DNA of 64,000 bases from Corydoras sp. C115 (GCA_019802505.1 JAFMOC010000003.1:9105001-9169000); one strand, 5' to 3'. Positions 35,574-47,187 are shown, numbered from the stretch's first letter. Made by a program: numbers and translations. Notes: generated by a model from the sequence alone, not told the origin.

Positions 35574-35842
35574 TATATAACAATAAATTACTCAACTAAC
35601 TAGTCTACTAAACCCTAACCTAATACTATAAATACTAGATATAATTATATTAATAACTGAAAATATTACTATAGAAATTACACTCACCGGCCACTTTATT
35701 AGGTACACCTGTCCAACTGCTCGTTAACACTTAATTTCTAATCAGCCAATCACATGGCGGCAACTCAGTGCATTTAGGCATGTAGACATGGTCAAGACAA
35801 TCTCCTGCAGTTCAAACCGAGCATCAGTATGGGGAAGAAAGG

Positions 35843-35859
35843 TTAGGGTTAGGGTTAGG
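35843..35859 (+). repeat. Short interstitial telomeric repeat
   Basis: Two perfect TTAGGG units and a partial third within the transposase start region, followed by tgcctttga, which recurs at 35874-35882. Confidence 0.85.
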
Positions 35860-35890
35860 TGCCTTTGATTTGAGTGCCTTTGAACGTGGC

Positions 35891-36892
35891 ATGGTTGTTG
35901 GTGCCAGAAGGGCTGGTCTGAGTATTTCAGAAACTGCTGATCTACTGGGATTTTCACGCACAACCATCTCTAGGGTTTACAGAGAATGGTCCGAAAAAGA
36001 AAAAACATCCAGTGAGCGGCAGTTCTGTGGGCGGAAATGCCTTGTTGATGCGAGAGGTCAGAGGAGAATGGCCAGACTGGTTCGAGCTGATAGAAAGGCA
36101 ACAGTGACTCAAATAGCCACCTGTTACAACCAAGGTAGGCAGAAGAGCATCTCTGAACGCACAGTACGTCGAACTTTGAGGCAGATGGGCTACAGCAGCA
36201 GAAGACCACACCGGGTGCCACTCCTTTCAGCTAAGAACAGGAAACTGAGGCTACAATTTGCACAAGCTCATCGAAATTGGACAATAGAAGATTGGAAAAA
36301 CGTTGCCTGGTCTGATGAGTCTCGATTTCTGCTGCGACATTCGGATGGTAGGGTCAGAATTTGGCGTCAACAACATGAAAGCATGGATCCATCCTGCCTT
36401 GTATCAACGGTTCAGGCTGGTGGTGGTGGTGTCATGGTGTGGGGAATATTTTCTTGGCACTCTTTGGGCCCTTTGGTACCAATTGAGCATCGTTGCAATG
36501 CCACAGCCTACCTGAGTATTGTTGCTGACCATGTCCATCCCTTTATGACCACAATGTGCCCAACATCTGATGGCTACTTTCAGCAGGATAATGCGCCATG
36601 TCATAAAGCTGGAATCATCTCAGACTGGTTTCTTGAACATGACAATGAGTTCACTGTACTCAAATGGCCTCCACAGTCACCAGATCTCAATCCAATAGAG
36701 CATCTTTGGGATGTGATGGAACGGGGGATTCGCATCATGGATGTGCAGCCGACAAATCTGCGGCAACTGTGTGATGCCATCATGTCAATATGGACCAAAC
36801 TCTCTGAGGAATGCTTCCAGCACCTTGTTGAATCTATGCCACGAAGTATTGAGGCAGTTCGGAAGGCAAAAGGGGGTCCAACCCGTTACTAG
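35891..36892 (+). pseudogene. Tc1 transposase, catalytic part intact, start region broken
   Basis: An open frame of 333 codons from the ATG at 35891. It keeps helix-turn-helix LSISETADLLGFSRTTISRV, WSDESRF (first Asp), FQQDNAPCHKA (second Asp) and SPDLNPIEHLW (last acidic residue), ending GGPTRY. The expected start is the ATG at 35829 (MGKKG), but a TTAGGG-repeat insertion puts TAG right after it. A product from the inner ATG would lack only about a dozen residues, so partial function cannot be excluded. Confidence 0.85.
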
Positions 36893-37188
36893 AATGGTGT
36901 ACCTAATAAAGTGGCCGGTGAGTGTATAACTGATATAATGTTATTACTAAACTTTACAAACTAACTGTAACGCACATTCCAATTACCTTGCAACCACACC
37001 AACAACTGCAACTCAAAACCCACAAAGTGACTTGCTCTCTTTATGCGGTTATGCATGAAATGATGATGTGTCCCACTGAATCTGAGGCCTCGTTTGTCAT
37101 CAGTCACGTGATTTTTTACGTCCAATACACGCCTCGAACCGGGGCTTCATTTGACATGCCACTTTTTGGTCGACACAGCCATGCGGTA

Positions 37189-37283
37189 ATGGGGAGAACA
37201 CGGAAACTCCACCCAGATTGGGATTTGAACTTTGAATCGAACCACAGCGCTGAGACGCGAACATGCTAACCACTAAGCCACCC
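37189..37283 (-). repeat. SINE head fragment
   Basis: Only the tRNA-like head and first body segment remain (ggggagaacacggaaac through ctaaccactaagccaccc). Confidence 0.85.
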
Positions 37284-37379
37284 AATTTTGTGATTGTCAT
37301 TTTCCCAAATAATATTTCAATTTTATTAGATTATTGTTGGTGATTTTTCAAATTATGGATACATGAGCTATCTATCTGC

Positions 37380-37475
37380 AATTGAATGCCACTTTATACT
37401 GCATTTTTGAATACTAAGAGGTTTTTATAGCCATAAAATAGTTATTGACTGGTGGATTGATTTACAGTAGATGTT
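37380..37475. repeat. Diverged fragment related to the MITE at 53520
   Basis: Shares actttatactgcattttt...tagccataaaatagttattgac-type sequence with 53675-53755. Confidence 0.55.
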
Positions 37476-38175
37476 AAAGAACAAGTTTTTTTTTTATTGT
37501 GGAGGCTATCAACAGACTGAAGTTAAACTGTTACACTGGGTATTTGAGGGTTTCTGAGTAAAGATGAGGACATCTAAGGCTGCATCATACAAATACAATT
37601 TATTTGAAAATACTTCTGATAACCATTTTAGGTTAAATAAAATATTTGTTTTAAACTGCTTATTTTGACCAGGTTTGCAGGTGTGCTTACTGTAAATCTA
37701 TGATAGGGTGAAGGGTAATCTAATCCTCTGTCTTCTCTGTCTGACATTGTTTCTGTTCCTATTTGAATTACAAAGCAGTGGTGGACATCAGCCCATTTTT
37801 GAACAGTCCTGAGTCAGCAGCACTTGTCTTTATTTGTACACCCCTCCCCCAACCATTTCATCCTCTCCGTGTACACATAGGTATAAGTGGGAGTATCAGC
37901 TACAGAAACAGCAGAAACAAGCTACATGCATTTTTCCATGTCTGCAGTTCCACATGCCAGTCAAAGAATTAACTTTATTTAAAATAAAATCGATGTTTGG
38001 TGCTGGGAAATCCTGTCTCTACTCTGCTTTGTGTTCCAGAATGTGACATTTTTACAAAATTCAGATTTTTCTGCTACGTGTTTTGCTTCATAAAATTTTG
38101 CTTCATAATGCCTATCTACAAAATCAACCAAAAGGGCAAAACTAAACTGTGAAATATTTTTATAAATATTTGTCC

Positions 38176-38408
38176 GCGTGGGTTTCCTCCGGGTTCTCTG
38201 GTTTCCTCCCACTGTACAAAAATATGGATCAAGTCAACTGAGTTCTCCAAAATTGCCCCATTATAGTGTGTTTGTGTGAGTGAATGTGTGCCCAGCGATA
38301 GATTGGCGCCCTGTCCTGGGTGTATCTGCCCAGCGCCAGAAACGTTCTCCCCTGGATGTGACCCTAATATAGGATAAAGCGGAAGATAATGGATGGATGG
38401 ATGGATGG
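38176..38408 (+). repeat. 5'-truncated SINE with short TSD
   Basis: Starts at gcgtgggtttcctccggg and ends in (GGAT)n. ATTTGTCC is repeated at 38168-38175 and 38409-38416. Confidence 0.87.
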
Positions 38409-38461
38409 ATTTGTCCCGTCCATCCAAATTTAATAACTAGTATAAAATTCAAATTATTACT

Positions 38462-38520
38462 GAAAGTGGACTCATCCTCCTTGAGCGACTGGGCAACATC
38501 TACAGTTTAGGACATCCATG
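38462..38520 (-). repeat. Fragment of the L2-tailed repeat
   Basis: gactcatcctccttgagcga and following bases match the interior of the copies at 31079 and 56037. Confidence 0.55.
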
Positions 38521-39173
38521 TTCAGAATGTGCACTGATCAGGTGTTTTCAGAAATTAGAAAATCTATGAAATCAGTTTAGTTAGACATTTAAAGTTCTGT
38601 TTAGTTTGATGACACTGTAAACACACAAACTCAACACACAGCCAGGTTCAGAAGCTTTTCTAGATCAGGGCCAGGTAATTTCTCTAAGGGTCCATATGAG
38701 AAACTTTATTCTTCATCTTTGCATATTTTTTTGTGTTAATTTTTTTTTTTTTTACTTAATTTGTCTTTAGTGTTTGATGAAAAAATTTGATGGGTTTAGA
38801 GATATGTAACATAAAGGTCTACACAACCTGCTTTCAGTCTCGTCAATTTCTAACTTATTATATCACTTGTTGGCTCAGTAATATTTATTACAAGGGCTTA
38901 AACTTCTATTTTTTCTAGCACCTTGGACACATATGCCTCTTATTATTTCTCATCAGCACAACTTTAATTCCCTTTATATCAGGTTGTAATTGGCTGCAAA
39001 CTAGTACTCATTTATTTTGTGTACTGATTAGTAAATTGTTCAAAGTGTTCTATTACCACCAAATTTTGCTAAAAAACTGCTATTTTGAGCTTCATATATA
39101 ATACATCATTATTTATCATTCCAGTTTTCGTTTCATCATTATTTATCATTTCAGTTTCCAGTTTTCCTTCGGT
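38521..39173. other. Unrecognised stretch
   Basis: AT-rich with no family or gene identified. Confidence 0.45.
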
Positions 39174-39186
39174 CAACTACTAAATT

Positions 39187-39530
39187 CATTCATTCATTAT
39201 CTCACGCTTTATCCTCTATTAGGGTCGCGGTGGGGTTCCCCATGCCCATCCTGTGGAGAACGTCTTGGGCGCTGGGCAGATTGACCCAGGACAGGGCGCC
39301 AATCCATCGCTGGGCACACACTCACTCACACAGACACACTCTATATGGGGCAATTTTGAGAATTCAATTGACTTGATCCATGTTTTTGGACTGTGGGAGG
39401 AAACCGGAGAATCCGGAGGAAACCCACGCAGACACGGGGAGAACATGGAAACTCCACCCAGATGGGGATTCGAACCGGGAATCCCTAGCGCTGAGAGGCG
39501 AACGTGCTAACCACTAAGCCACCGTGCCGC
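39187..39530 (-). repeat. Full-length tRNA-derived SINE with 13-bp TSD
   Basis: CAACTACTAAATT flanks it at 39174-39186 and 39531-39543. Confidence 0.95.
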
Positions 39531-39543
39531 CAACTACTAAATT

Positions 39544-40620
39544 ATGTTGACTAAATAAGCTCTTTATGTTTTTTAACGTGGTTCTACTGGTCTTTTTATT
39601 TACTTGTTTGGGTATCTGTCTTTAGGAAAACATCATTTCAGTTATTCAGCTCGATTCATATTACTTTGTCATTTGTGGTACTTCACATCTTTTCAGTTCT
39701 CACACCTTAAATACCAAGTTCCCAAGTTTAGCGCTTTTTAGCTCATCCTGCTGTTCATATTTTGTAGTTTACGGAGCCTCTAAAGTGAAATTGCAGAAAA
39801 AATATATAACTTCGCGAGATCTCACAAAATAACGCAGTAACTGTGAAGCTGTCCAGTTTTGTGACGCCAAGTCACAAAACGCTTTTCGAAGAGAGCGTCC
39901 GCTTGCATTAAGTAGTCGCTTCAGGTGTCTCTCGTGTTGGCATTTATTAAACATAAAAAGACACAAATTGGATTATTTGTAAGGTTTTTGTTATACTTTG
40001 TAATGCTCTTTATTTTTGTAATGACATTTACTATTTCACATAGTTTAAACAACTGCTGAATGACTGCAGGGAACAGAGTTAATGGTTATTTGCGAGATGA
40101 ACGTGTATAATTGTAGGAATGTCCAGTTGCGGGATGAGCATGGCAAAGGGTACTGATCACAATCTGATCACAGGGTGAGCTGTAGACTTAGGGGGCAGGT
40201 AACATTTGTTAAATGTAATATTGAGACTGGGGCTCAGGAAATCCCCACCATATATGGAAGGTCCATTCACACTCATCCACACGCAGAAGGACAGCCCACC
40301 TAAGGGTTAAATACCGAAGCGGGATCTTTGAGAATTCAGAGCTCTCTCATTAATCGTGGTTTTTACACTTGTTTGTCTATTCAGTAAAACGCATTAAGTT
40401 CTTTTGCAACAAAACCGCAGACGTTTTTTTGGAACATAACACTCACTTATTCGAAAACTGTGTTTACGGGCAAGCACTGATTTGATGTCTTTATATTGCA
40501 AGCCAATCTCAAAATAAAACTCAATAAAACTTTTCCACGGATGAACGTTCTCCATTGTGATCGTTTATTGTTGTTGACCCAGAAACTGACCTGAAAGTAC
40601 ATCAATTTATAATAAACTTT
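39544..40620. other. Unrecognised, possibly LTR-like
   Basis: The part 40075-40440 has features seen in LTRs (gggttaaataccgaagcg, then ctctctcattaatcgtgg), but no terminal repeats were found. No gene. Confidence 0.35.
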
Positions 40621-40635
40621 TTTGTGAGATCTTGC

Positions 40636-40637
<2 letters not shown>

Positions 40638-40706
<69 letters not shown>
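40638..40706. repeat. (TA)n microsatellite with poly-T
   Basis: About 34 TA units followed by 17 T. Confidence 0.96.
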
Positions 40707-40723
<17 letters not shown>

Positions 40724-40852
40724 CCCCATGTCCCTTTAGGGGCTCCGTAGTAGTTCACAGTTTTTATAGTTTGCAAATTTCTGTTTTTTGTTATTTATAC
40801 ATAAATTTTTTCTTCATTTTTTATAAAAGTTCATTCATTCATTTATTATCTC

Positions 40853-41013
40853 TGTTATGGTCATGAGACCGAGTGAGGCGGATCCGCTACTCGGAGTGAC
40901 GAACTGGAAATGGAGGTACAGTCAGAACAGGGTTTATTATCCAATGCAGGGGTAACGTAGTACGGAGAACACAAAGGACGTAGCAAACACAAGGCGGGTG
41001 GTGACACTTCGAC
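40853..41013 (-). repeat. Truncated LTR (3' LTR remnant)
   Basis: Matches the start of the right-hand LTR as far as caaggcgggtggtga, then runs straight into reverse-transcriptase-region sequence. The deletion therefore removed the rest of pol and the other part of this LTR. Confidence 0.85.
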
Positions 41014-41369
41014 ACGTACCTCTTCATAGCCTCTCTCTCCAGATGCAACAGAGGGTAAATCCGGCTGGACGGGAGGGTAGCCCCGGGCAAGAGGTCAATA
41101 GCGCAGTCGTATGCCCTGTGAGGCGGGAGCTAGCAGGCCTTGTCCTTGCTGAAGATCTCCCCTAGATCATGGTACTCCTTGGGCACTGAAGAGAGGTCCA
41201 CAGGGTCGGGGCCGTTCAGGGCCGGTGGGTTGCTGGGGGAGGCAGCGGCGAGCAGGCAGGACGAGTGACAATCCATTCCCCATGTCAGGATACGGGCGTT
41301 GACCCAGTCAATGTGGGGGTTGTGCTTCTGGAGCCTGGTGCTCTCGACGACGCTGACTGATACGCCCAT
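40990..41369 (-). pseudogene. Pol remnant of the LTR element
   Basis: Two broken pieces: NPHIDWVNARILTWG...VPKEYHDLGEIFSKDKA (protease-RT linker) and PGATLPSSRIYPL with LEREAMKRYV (start of reverse transcriptase). The YVDD-bearing core, RNase H and integrase are missing. Confidence 0.8.
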
Positions 41370-41485
41370 CGATGCGTATCGCGAGGTTCACCAGATCTTG
41401 GAGCGTCTCGGGTCGGACACGAGTCGCTAGTTCGTCCCGCATGCGTTCGTTTAGTGCGTGGCGGAACACGCCGCGGAGCGAGCGC

Positions 41486-42103
41486 TCACACCATCCCGAC
41501 TCTGTGGCGAGGGTCTGAAATTCCACTATATTCCACTATGAACTCCGCCACTGAACGAGCCCCCTGTCGTACTGAAAGCAGGCGAGAATCAATGTCATCT
41601 GAAAAGTCTGGACGGTCGAACACTGAGTGAAACCTCTCCAGAAACGACACATACGATGAGCCCAGCGGTGAAATTAATCCCTGCGCCGCCTCAGCCCAGC
41701 TGAGCGCGCGCCCGCGTAGCAACCCGATGATGAAGGCTATCTTGAGAGCGTCAGTGGGGAAGCACGTGGGGCGGATGCTAAAATATAGTTGACACTGGAA
41801 TAGGAATCCACGACAATGCTGTAGATCCCCATCATAAGGTTCCGGGAGAACGGCGGCTCCGTCGGGGCGTGTGGCAACCGCGGGCGGCAGGTTAGGTACC
41901 TGGTTCGAAGGTGAGGTCGTCGGTGCGGAAGCTGCGGGCAGCGAGGCGAGCGCAGTCTGCAGCTGTAGCGACAACTGGCTCACCAGATCCGCCAATCCCT
42001 CCTGACGACTGTACAGTAGCTCGAGTTGCGGGTCAGGCTGTTGTCCGGCTGGTGGTGGTTGTGCCGGCTCCGCTCCGGTAGCGCGTCGCTCCGAGGAATC
42101 CAT
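41486..42103 (-). CDS. Gag-like protein of the LTR element, 5' part
   Basis: Starts MDSSERR about 16 bases after the 5' LTR. A Pro/Gln/Leu-rich N-terminus is followed by the retrotransposon gag pattern LPEPYDGDLQHCRGFLFQCQ, then LKIAFIIGLLRGRALSWA and a FDRPDF block, typical of fish gypsy elements. The frame shifts near 41510, and the gag remainder continues at 41308-41526 in another frame (ALNERMRDELATRV). No zinc knuckle is visible. Retroelement, not a host gene. Confidence 0.8.
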   Translation of the reverse strand: MDSSERRATGAEPAQPPPAGQQPDPQLELLYSRQEGLADLVSQLSLQLQTALASLPAASAPTTSPSNQVPNLPPAVATRPDGAAVLPEPYDGDLQHCRGFLFQCQLYFSIRPTCFPTDALKIAFIIGLLRGRALSWAEAAQGLISPLGSSYVSFLERFHSVFDRPDFSDDIDSRLLSVRQGARSVAEFIVEYSGISDPRHRVGMV

Positions 42104-42118
42104 ATCGGCCAGTTTGTA

Positions 42119-42520
42119 ATGTTATGGTCATGAGACCGAGCGAGGCGGATCCGCTACTCGGAGTGACGAACTGGAAATGGAGGTACAGTCAGAACAGGGT
42201 TTATTATCCAATGCAGGGGTAACATAGTACAGAGAACACAAACAAAGGACGTAGCAAACACAAGGCGGGTGGTGATGACGTCAGAGGTGCAGAGTACAAA
42301 CGACCAGGAGACTGCAGTGAAGGGGACTTGACGGAGTGAAGACTGCAGGCTGACGAACTGCACACACATAAAACAGAGAACAGCAACAACAGACGAGGCA
42401 ACGGGAACACAGTACTCAGAGCAAGAACGGGACAAAAATGTGATTTGTCCCAGGTGCGCTTGATTACAGGGGCGTGAACACAGGCCAACTCACACCACGT
42501 GACCAAAACAAACCGTGACA
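42119..42520 (-). repeat. LTR of the gypsy-like element (5' LTR)
   Basis: Its first ~150 plus-strand bases (TGTTATGGTCATGAGACC onward) repeat at 40853-41013 with few differences. Its plus-strand right end is ...aaccgtgaca. Confidence 0.85.
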
Positions 42521-42650
42521 ATCTCCCGCTTTATCCTCTAGTAGGGTCGCTGTGGGCTTCCCCATGCCCATCCAGGGGAGAACGTTTCGGGCGCTGGGCA
42601 GATAGATCCAGGACAGGGCGCCAATCCATTGCTGGGCTTTTATAAAAGTT

Positions 42651-43182
42651 ATTATATTAAAATATATTTTTGTTGTTTCATTTTCATTCGACACGGCAGT
42701 TCTCTTTGCTTCCTCAGGCATTACTGTGGTTTTTGTGCTATCTAGGGCCAGGTATGAGAGGAGGTTTCATACCCACATCTTATCGCTACACAGAGACTAT
42801 AACTGTGCCATGGAATTGCTGGTAAGGGGAATTGCCCTGACCTAACAGTCCCTTATTTGACAGCAGACAAGTTTCAAGATAAGGAAAACAGTTATCCTTT
42901 CAAATCAGAAAACTTTTTGTTGTTATATTAATATTCTTCTTTGAGGCTATGTTAATTTACTAATGTATATCCTCAGTATACACAGTATATACTTTTTTTA
43001 ACTTGAATATATTTAACTAATAACATATTATGATGAACACAACGTCATCAAAATTATCATTTAAAAATTGATATTGGAAAATGATATCATGGAAACACAC
43101 TTACGTAGCCAATTTGCTCCTTTGTCTCATGCTTACTCCACTGATTATTGAAAAATGCACTAACTACATTGGCATGATTTTC
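42651..43182. other. Unrecognised AT-rich stretch
   Basis: No gene or repeat family recognised. Confidence 0.45.
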
Positions 43183-43190
43183 AGGCATAA

Positions 43191-43541
43191 CAATTCATTC
43201 ATTCATTCATTACTCCCGCTTTATCCTCTATTAGGGTCGCGGTGGGGTTCCCCATGCCCATCCAGGGGAGAATGTCTCGGGCGCTGGGCAGATAGACCCA
43301 GGACAGGGCGCCAATCCATCGCTGGGAACACACTCACTCACACAGACACACTCTATATGGGGCAATTTTGAGAATTCAATTGACTTGATCCATGTTTTTG
43401 GACTGTGGGAGGAAACCGGAGAACCCGGAGGAAACCCACGCAGACACGGGGAGAACATGGAAACTCCACCCAGATGGGGATTCGAACCGGGAATCCCTAG
43501 CGCTGAGAGGCGAACGTGCTAACCACTAAGCCACCGTGCCA
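43191..43541 (-). repeat. Full-length tRNA-derived SINE
   Basis: AGGCATAA occurs at 43183-43190 and again just after the head (43547-43554), a probable but imperfectly bounded duplication. Confidence 0.9.
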
Positions 43542-44029
43542 CCTAGAGGCATAATAATAGAGCTTTAAAAATATTTGAATAAATAAGGCTTTAAATTCAC
43601 AAACATTTTAAATTCAAATGTTTTGGCTGCAATTTATAAATCATAGTGCAACCACCACAAATGCTGTCAAGCTATTAAAAAATGTTGTTTGGAACCAAAA
43701 TCAGTACTTATTTATCCCACTACATATATTGCAAGTCACTTATACTTTGTTCTCTTATGATCAGGTATTATTTTGGAAGCAGAGATTCTCCCCACTGCAG
43801 TAAAGGTGGTAGTTCAGCAATGCTAGGAAAAAGACCTAGCAGTGTTGCTGGAGTTTTTGAACCCAGGATCCACTAAATGTGTCACATCTTATTGTTCTTC
43901 TTTGCAGTAAAATAGCTATAACTGATTATCTGTTGCTGCACAGTTTGTGCTAGTCCTAGTAAATTACTTTAGCACTCCTGCTGTACCCCTTAAAATGTTT
44001 TAAAACTTATGCAACAAATTATGTTAGCT

Positions 44030-44205
44030 TTATGGTGGCTTAGTGGTTAGCTCATTGGCCTCTCAGCGCTGGGGATCCAGGTTCGAATCAATCTCAATTC
44101 CATGTTCTCCCTGTGTCCACATGGGTTTCCTCCTGGTTCTCCGGTTTCCTCCCACAGTCCAAAAATATGGATTCAAGGTGATGTCTGCTCTAAATTGCAC
44201 CTATA

Positions 44206-44242
<37 letters not shown>

Positions 44243-44378
44243 TGCCCAGCGATGGATTTGCGCCCTGCCATGGGTGTACCTACACAGCACCCAAAACATT
44301 CTTCCCTGGATGGCCATGTTATTCTTCCCTGGATGGCCTGCGACCCTAGCAAAGGATTAAGTGGAATAGCGGAAATTA
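44030..44378 (+). repeat. tRNA-derived SINE, diverged
   Basis: Head ggtggcttagtggttagc to aaggattaagtgg. It has an expanded (GT)n at 44212-44241 and a duplicated cttccctggatggcc block. Confidence 0.87.
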
Positions 44379-44562
44379 AGATGAGAGTTTTGAAGTGTTA
44401 CGGTAAGCTTTGGTAATTTTGGCACAAGCAATATCCTAAAGGCCTGTACCAGAAATTAATTTATTTTATTAAATTGAATTTTTCCTGAAGTGTTTCAATA
44501 AAATACCTGTACATTCCATTAAATAAATAAACCCTTAATAATTTTATTGTTTTGATTTAAAA

Positions 44563-44605
44563 AAATCCATCCAGGACAGGGTGCCAATTTATCACTGGGC
44601 ACGCA

Positions 44606-44669
<64 letters not shown>

Positions 44670-44834
44670 TTATATTCAATTCAATTGACCTTGATCCATG
44701 TTTTTGGACTGTGGGAGGAAACTGGAGAACCCAGTGGAAACCCACACGGACACAAGGAGAACATGGGAATTCCACCTAGATTGGAATTCGCATCCCTAGT
44801 GCTGAGAGGTGAACGTGCTAACCACAAGCCACCA
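44563..44834 (-). repeat. SINE lacking tail, with expanded (CA)n
   Basis: Starts inside the body (ccatccaggacagggtgcc), carries about 26 CA units at 44610-44661, and ends with ctaaccacaagccacc. Confidence 0.87.
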
Positions 44835-45143
44835 ATAATAAATAAAATAAATAAATAAATATCAAAGTATTTTTAACAGTTAAATTTTTATCATATAATA
44901 AAAATATATTAATTATTAAATTCTTATAATATTGATATGTACTTTGCAATGCTTAATTCAAGTTACAGGGGGAGAGTATAAATGTGTCAACATCAATCCT
45001 TCTTCTCAGTGTTGCACTTTAACACTGTCAAATAAATATTTAATGCTATTTGGTATTTAATATTAATATTTGATGGTAAAATGGTTACATCACGTTTTAT
45101 TCTGATAAAATGTGCCTAAAAAGGAAGAAGGCTAAATTAGAAC

Positions 45144-45147
<4 letters not shown>

Positions 45148-45215
<68 letters not shown>
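45148..45215. repeat. (TA)n microsatellite
   Basis: About 34 TA units. Confidence 0.96.
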
Positions 45216-45218
<3 letters not shown>

Positions 45219-45683
45219 AGAAATCAAAACCTAATTTACTGATATTCAATTGAGAAAGATTATGTTTTTCTTACATTTAAGCAAATTCAACACATAAAGA
45301 CGATTATATTACACCTACAAATTATCCCAGTAGTGTAGAAAGGCTGCAATTGCACAAAAAACCACTGGATGACTCTGTTGCTCTGCAATCGCTTCGGATA
45401 GAACGTGTGCCCAATTATTTTTGTTGCCAATATAACGACAAATAATATGTTTTTTTTTTAATTGTTCTGTATTTTTGTAGTGAAAAATGTTTACTATCAA
45501 TAAAATGTCCATAATTAAACTTTTATCTGTGTTATAGTTTATAAATGTAGATACCATTTTTTGTCATCGACTGGATTTAAAAAATCCAGCTGTATAAAGC
45601 TGTATTTTATAATGCTATAGCATGATGCATGTTTATTTTTACTATAATGTTCTCGTGCAATGCTTATAAGTTATTGTCCAGTT
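45216..45683. other. Unrecognised AT-rich stretch
   Basis: Short frames only. Nothing recognisable. Confidence 0.4.
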
Positions 45684-45694
45684 GCACCATATTT

Positions 45695-45944
45695 ATCCAT
45701 CTATCTATTATCTTCCGCTTTATCCTCTACTAGGGTCACGGGTGGGGGTGGGGGGGGTCCCCATGCCCATGCCCATCCAGGGGAGGCAACTTTTGGAGAA
45801 TTCAATTGACCTTGATCCATGTTTTTGGACTGTGGGAGAAAGCCAGAAAACCCGGAGGAGACCTACGCGGACATTGGGAGAACATGGAAAGCATCCCTAG
45901 TGCTGAGAAGCGAATGTACTAACCACTAATCCACTGTGCTGCCG
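45695..45944 (-). repeat. SINE with internal deletion and 11-bp TSD
   Basis: GCACCATATTT flanks it at 45684-45694 and 45945-45955. The B-box side is partly lost. Confidence 0.9.
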
Positions 45945-45955
45945 GCACCATATTT

Positions 45956-46673
45956 GTGTTACAGACAATATAAGTTATGTGCCTAACAGGTATATTATTT
46001 TAAGTTTAAGGGTATTATTCTAAAGTTGTGAAATGTACTTGTGGGTATTTGAGAAAAAAGATAAAAAAAGAAACATCTGTGCAGTGGTCAGGCACTGATA
46101 TCAGAAATAGAAAGAGAGTTGAGCTCAAAATAACACTGAATATAATTATAATCTGTTAGTGTGAAAACCAATTAGACCTCACTTTGTACACAAGTATGGA
46201 ACAAAATAGGCCTTTCCCAGGATTATGAAAATACAGTAGGTTTGAAAGTTTGTGAAACCTTTAGAATTTTGTATTGGTTAATTAATTTGGTCTAAAACAT
46301 CAAAACAAATAAAATCAGATTTTTGAATAACATGAGGTACACACTTAGACCTTAGTGTCATCCTACTGATTGAAAACACCTGATTCTTTCACCTTCTTGT
46401 CATCCGCAAATTTAAAATAAATGGTTCATCACCCACAAGTATGTAAAATTGGATTATTTTCCTTATCAGGCCTGCTATAACTACTGCATAAGAGAGGCTT
46501 GATTAACAATACAAAACTTTTATTTTAATAAGATGATACTTTATTATTGTATTGTAAAACTAATTAAAAATACTAAACACACACTTTGAAGAATTTTAAA
46601 GCCCCATCATCTAGTCTCTTTGCACATTAAAATATCCTGATATGAATGTATTTAATGAATATACCATAACAGT
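45956..46673. other. Mostly unrecognised, possible Tc1 end remnant
   Basis: cagtaggtttgaaagtttgtg near 46233 resembles a Tc1 inverted end. No transposase is readable. Confidence 0.35.
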
Positions 46674-47187
46674 CAAAAGTTTGTACACGCCTTTTTCTTG
46701 CTCCAACTTTTTCCCACGTTAACAGTTCCCGTTTCCATAAAGATGGACTTTGTAGTCCTACAATTACAGACTGTAGTCCACCTGTTTGTGTAATACAGTG
46801 CACACTGTGTTAGTCCGATTTATTTTGTTCCCTAATGGTCAGAACCCTAATAGTAGCACCACAGTTATTATTTGTTTGCTGCATTATTTTCATTCCAGCA
46901 GTGTCGCTGAGGTGTTTAAGTGAAACTACAGCCGTACTGCTCTACTAAAACCCCCTCACCACGCCAGTGTCACTGCAGAACTGACAAAAACAATACACCA
47001 TTCAAATTATATCTGCTCTGTGATGGTCCTGGCCAGTAGACAACAGAGAAACAACAGAGAACTAACAAAATAAACAGATGTACTACAGTCGGTAACTGTA
47101 AAACTACAAAGTCCAACTATATGGTAAGTGGAGGAAATAGACAATGGAGCAAGAAGGGCATGTCTAATCTGGTACTGTACATCTACA
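46674..47187. mobile_element. Non-autonomous element with ~100-bp inverted ends
   Basis: The left arm (cttgctcc at 46699, ggactttgtagtcctacaat, cagactgtagtccacctg) is matched in reverse complement by 47075-47160 (cagatgtactacagtcgg, aactacaaagtcc, ggagcaag). The interior has no coding frame. The outer tip gtcaaaagtttgtacacgcc is Tc1-like, but no flanking TA was fixed. Confidence 0.6.

Larger units (their letters stand above)
35681..36924 (+). mobile_element. Tc1-like transposon with perfect 29-bp inverted repeats
   Basis: A 1244-bp element, TA on each side. Both ends begin CACTCACCGGCCACTTTATT on their own strand and match for 29 bases without mismatch. It holds a long transposase frame damaged only near the start codon. 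Confidence 0.94.
40853..42520 (-). mobile_element. Internally deleted Ty3/gypsy-like LTR retrotransposon
   Basis: The outer ends are TGTTATGG and CCGTGACA, with the 5-bp duplication ATCTC at 40848-40852 and 42521-42525. Read on the minus strand the order is a 5' LTR (42520-42119), gag-like frame, a short pol remnant, and a truncated 3' LTR (about 41013-40853). Most of pol is deleted, so the copy is defective. Confidence 0.92.
40832..42637 (-). repeat. 5'-truncated SINE split by an LTR element
   Basis: Its tail (CATTCATT...tatctc) is at 40832-40852 and its body at 42521-42637, with the retrotransposon between. TTTTATAAAAGTT flanks the composite at 40819-40831 and 42638-42650, so the SINE inserted first. 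Confidence 0.93.

Noticed and set aside
43231..43458. Repeated MFSPC...PPGSPVSSHSPKTW frames at many places
   Set aside because: They are antisense or sense translations of the SINE body and recur with it, so they are not a protein family.
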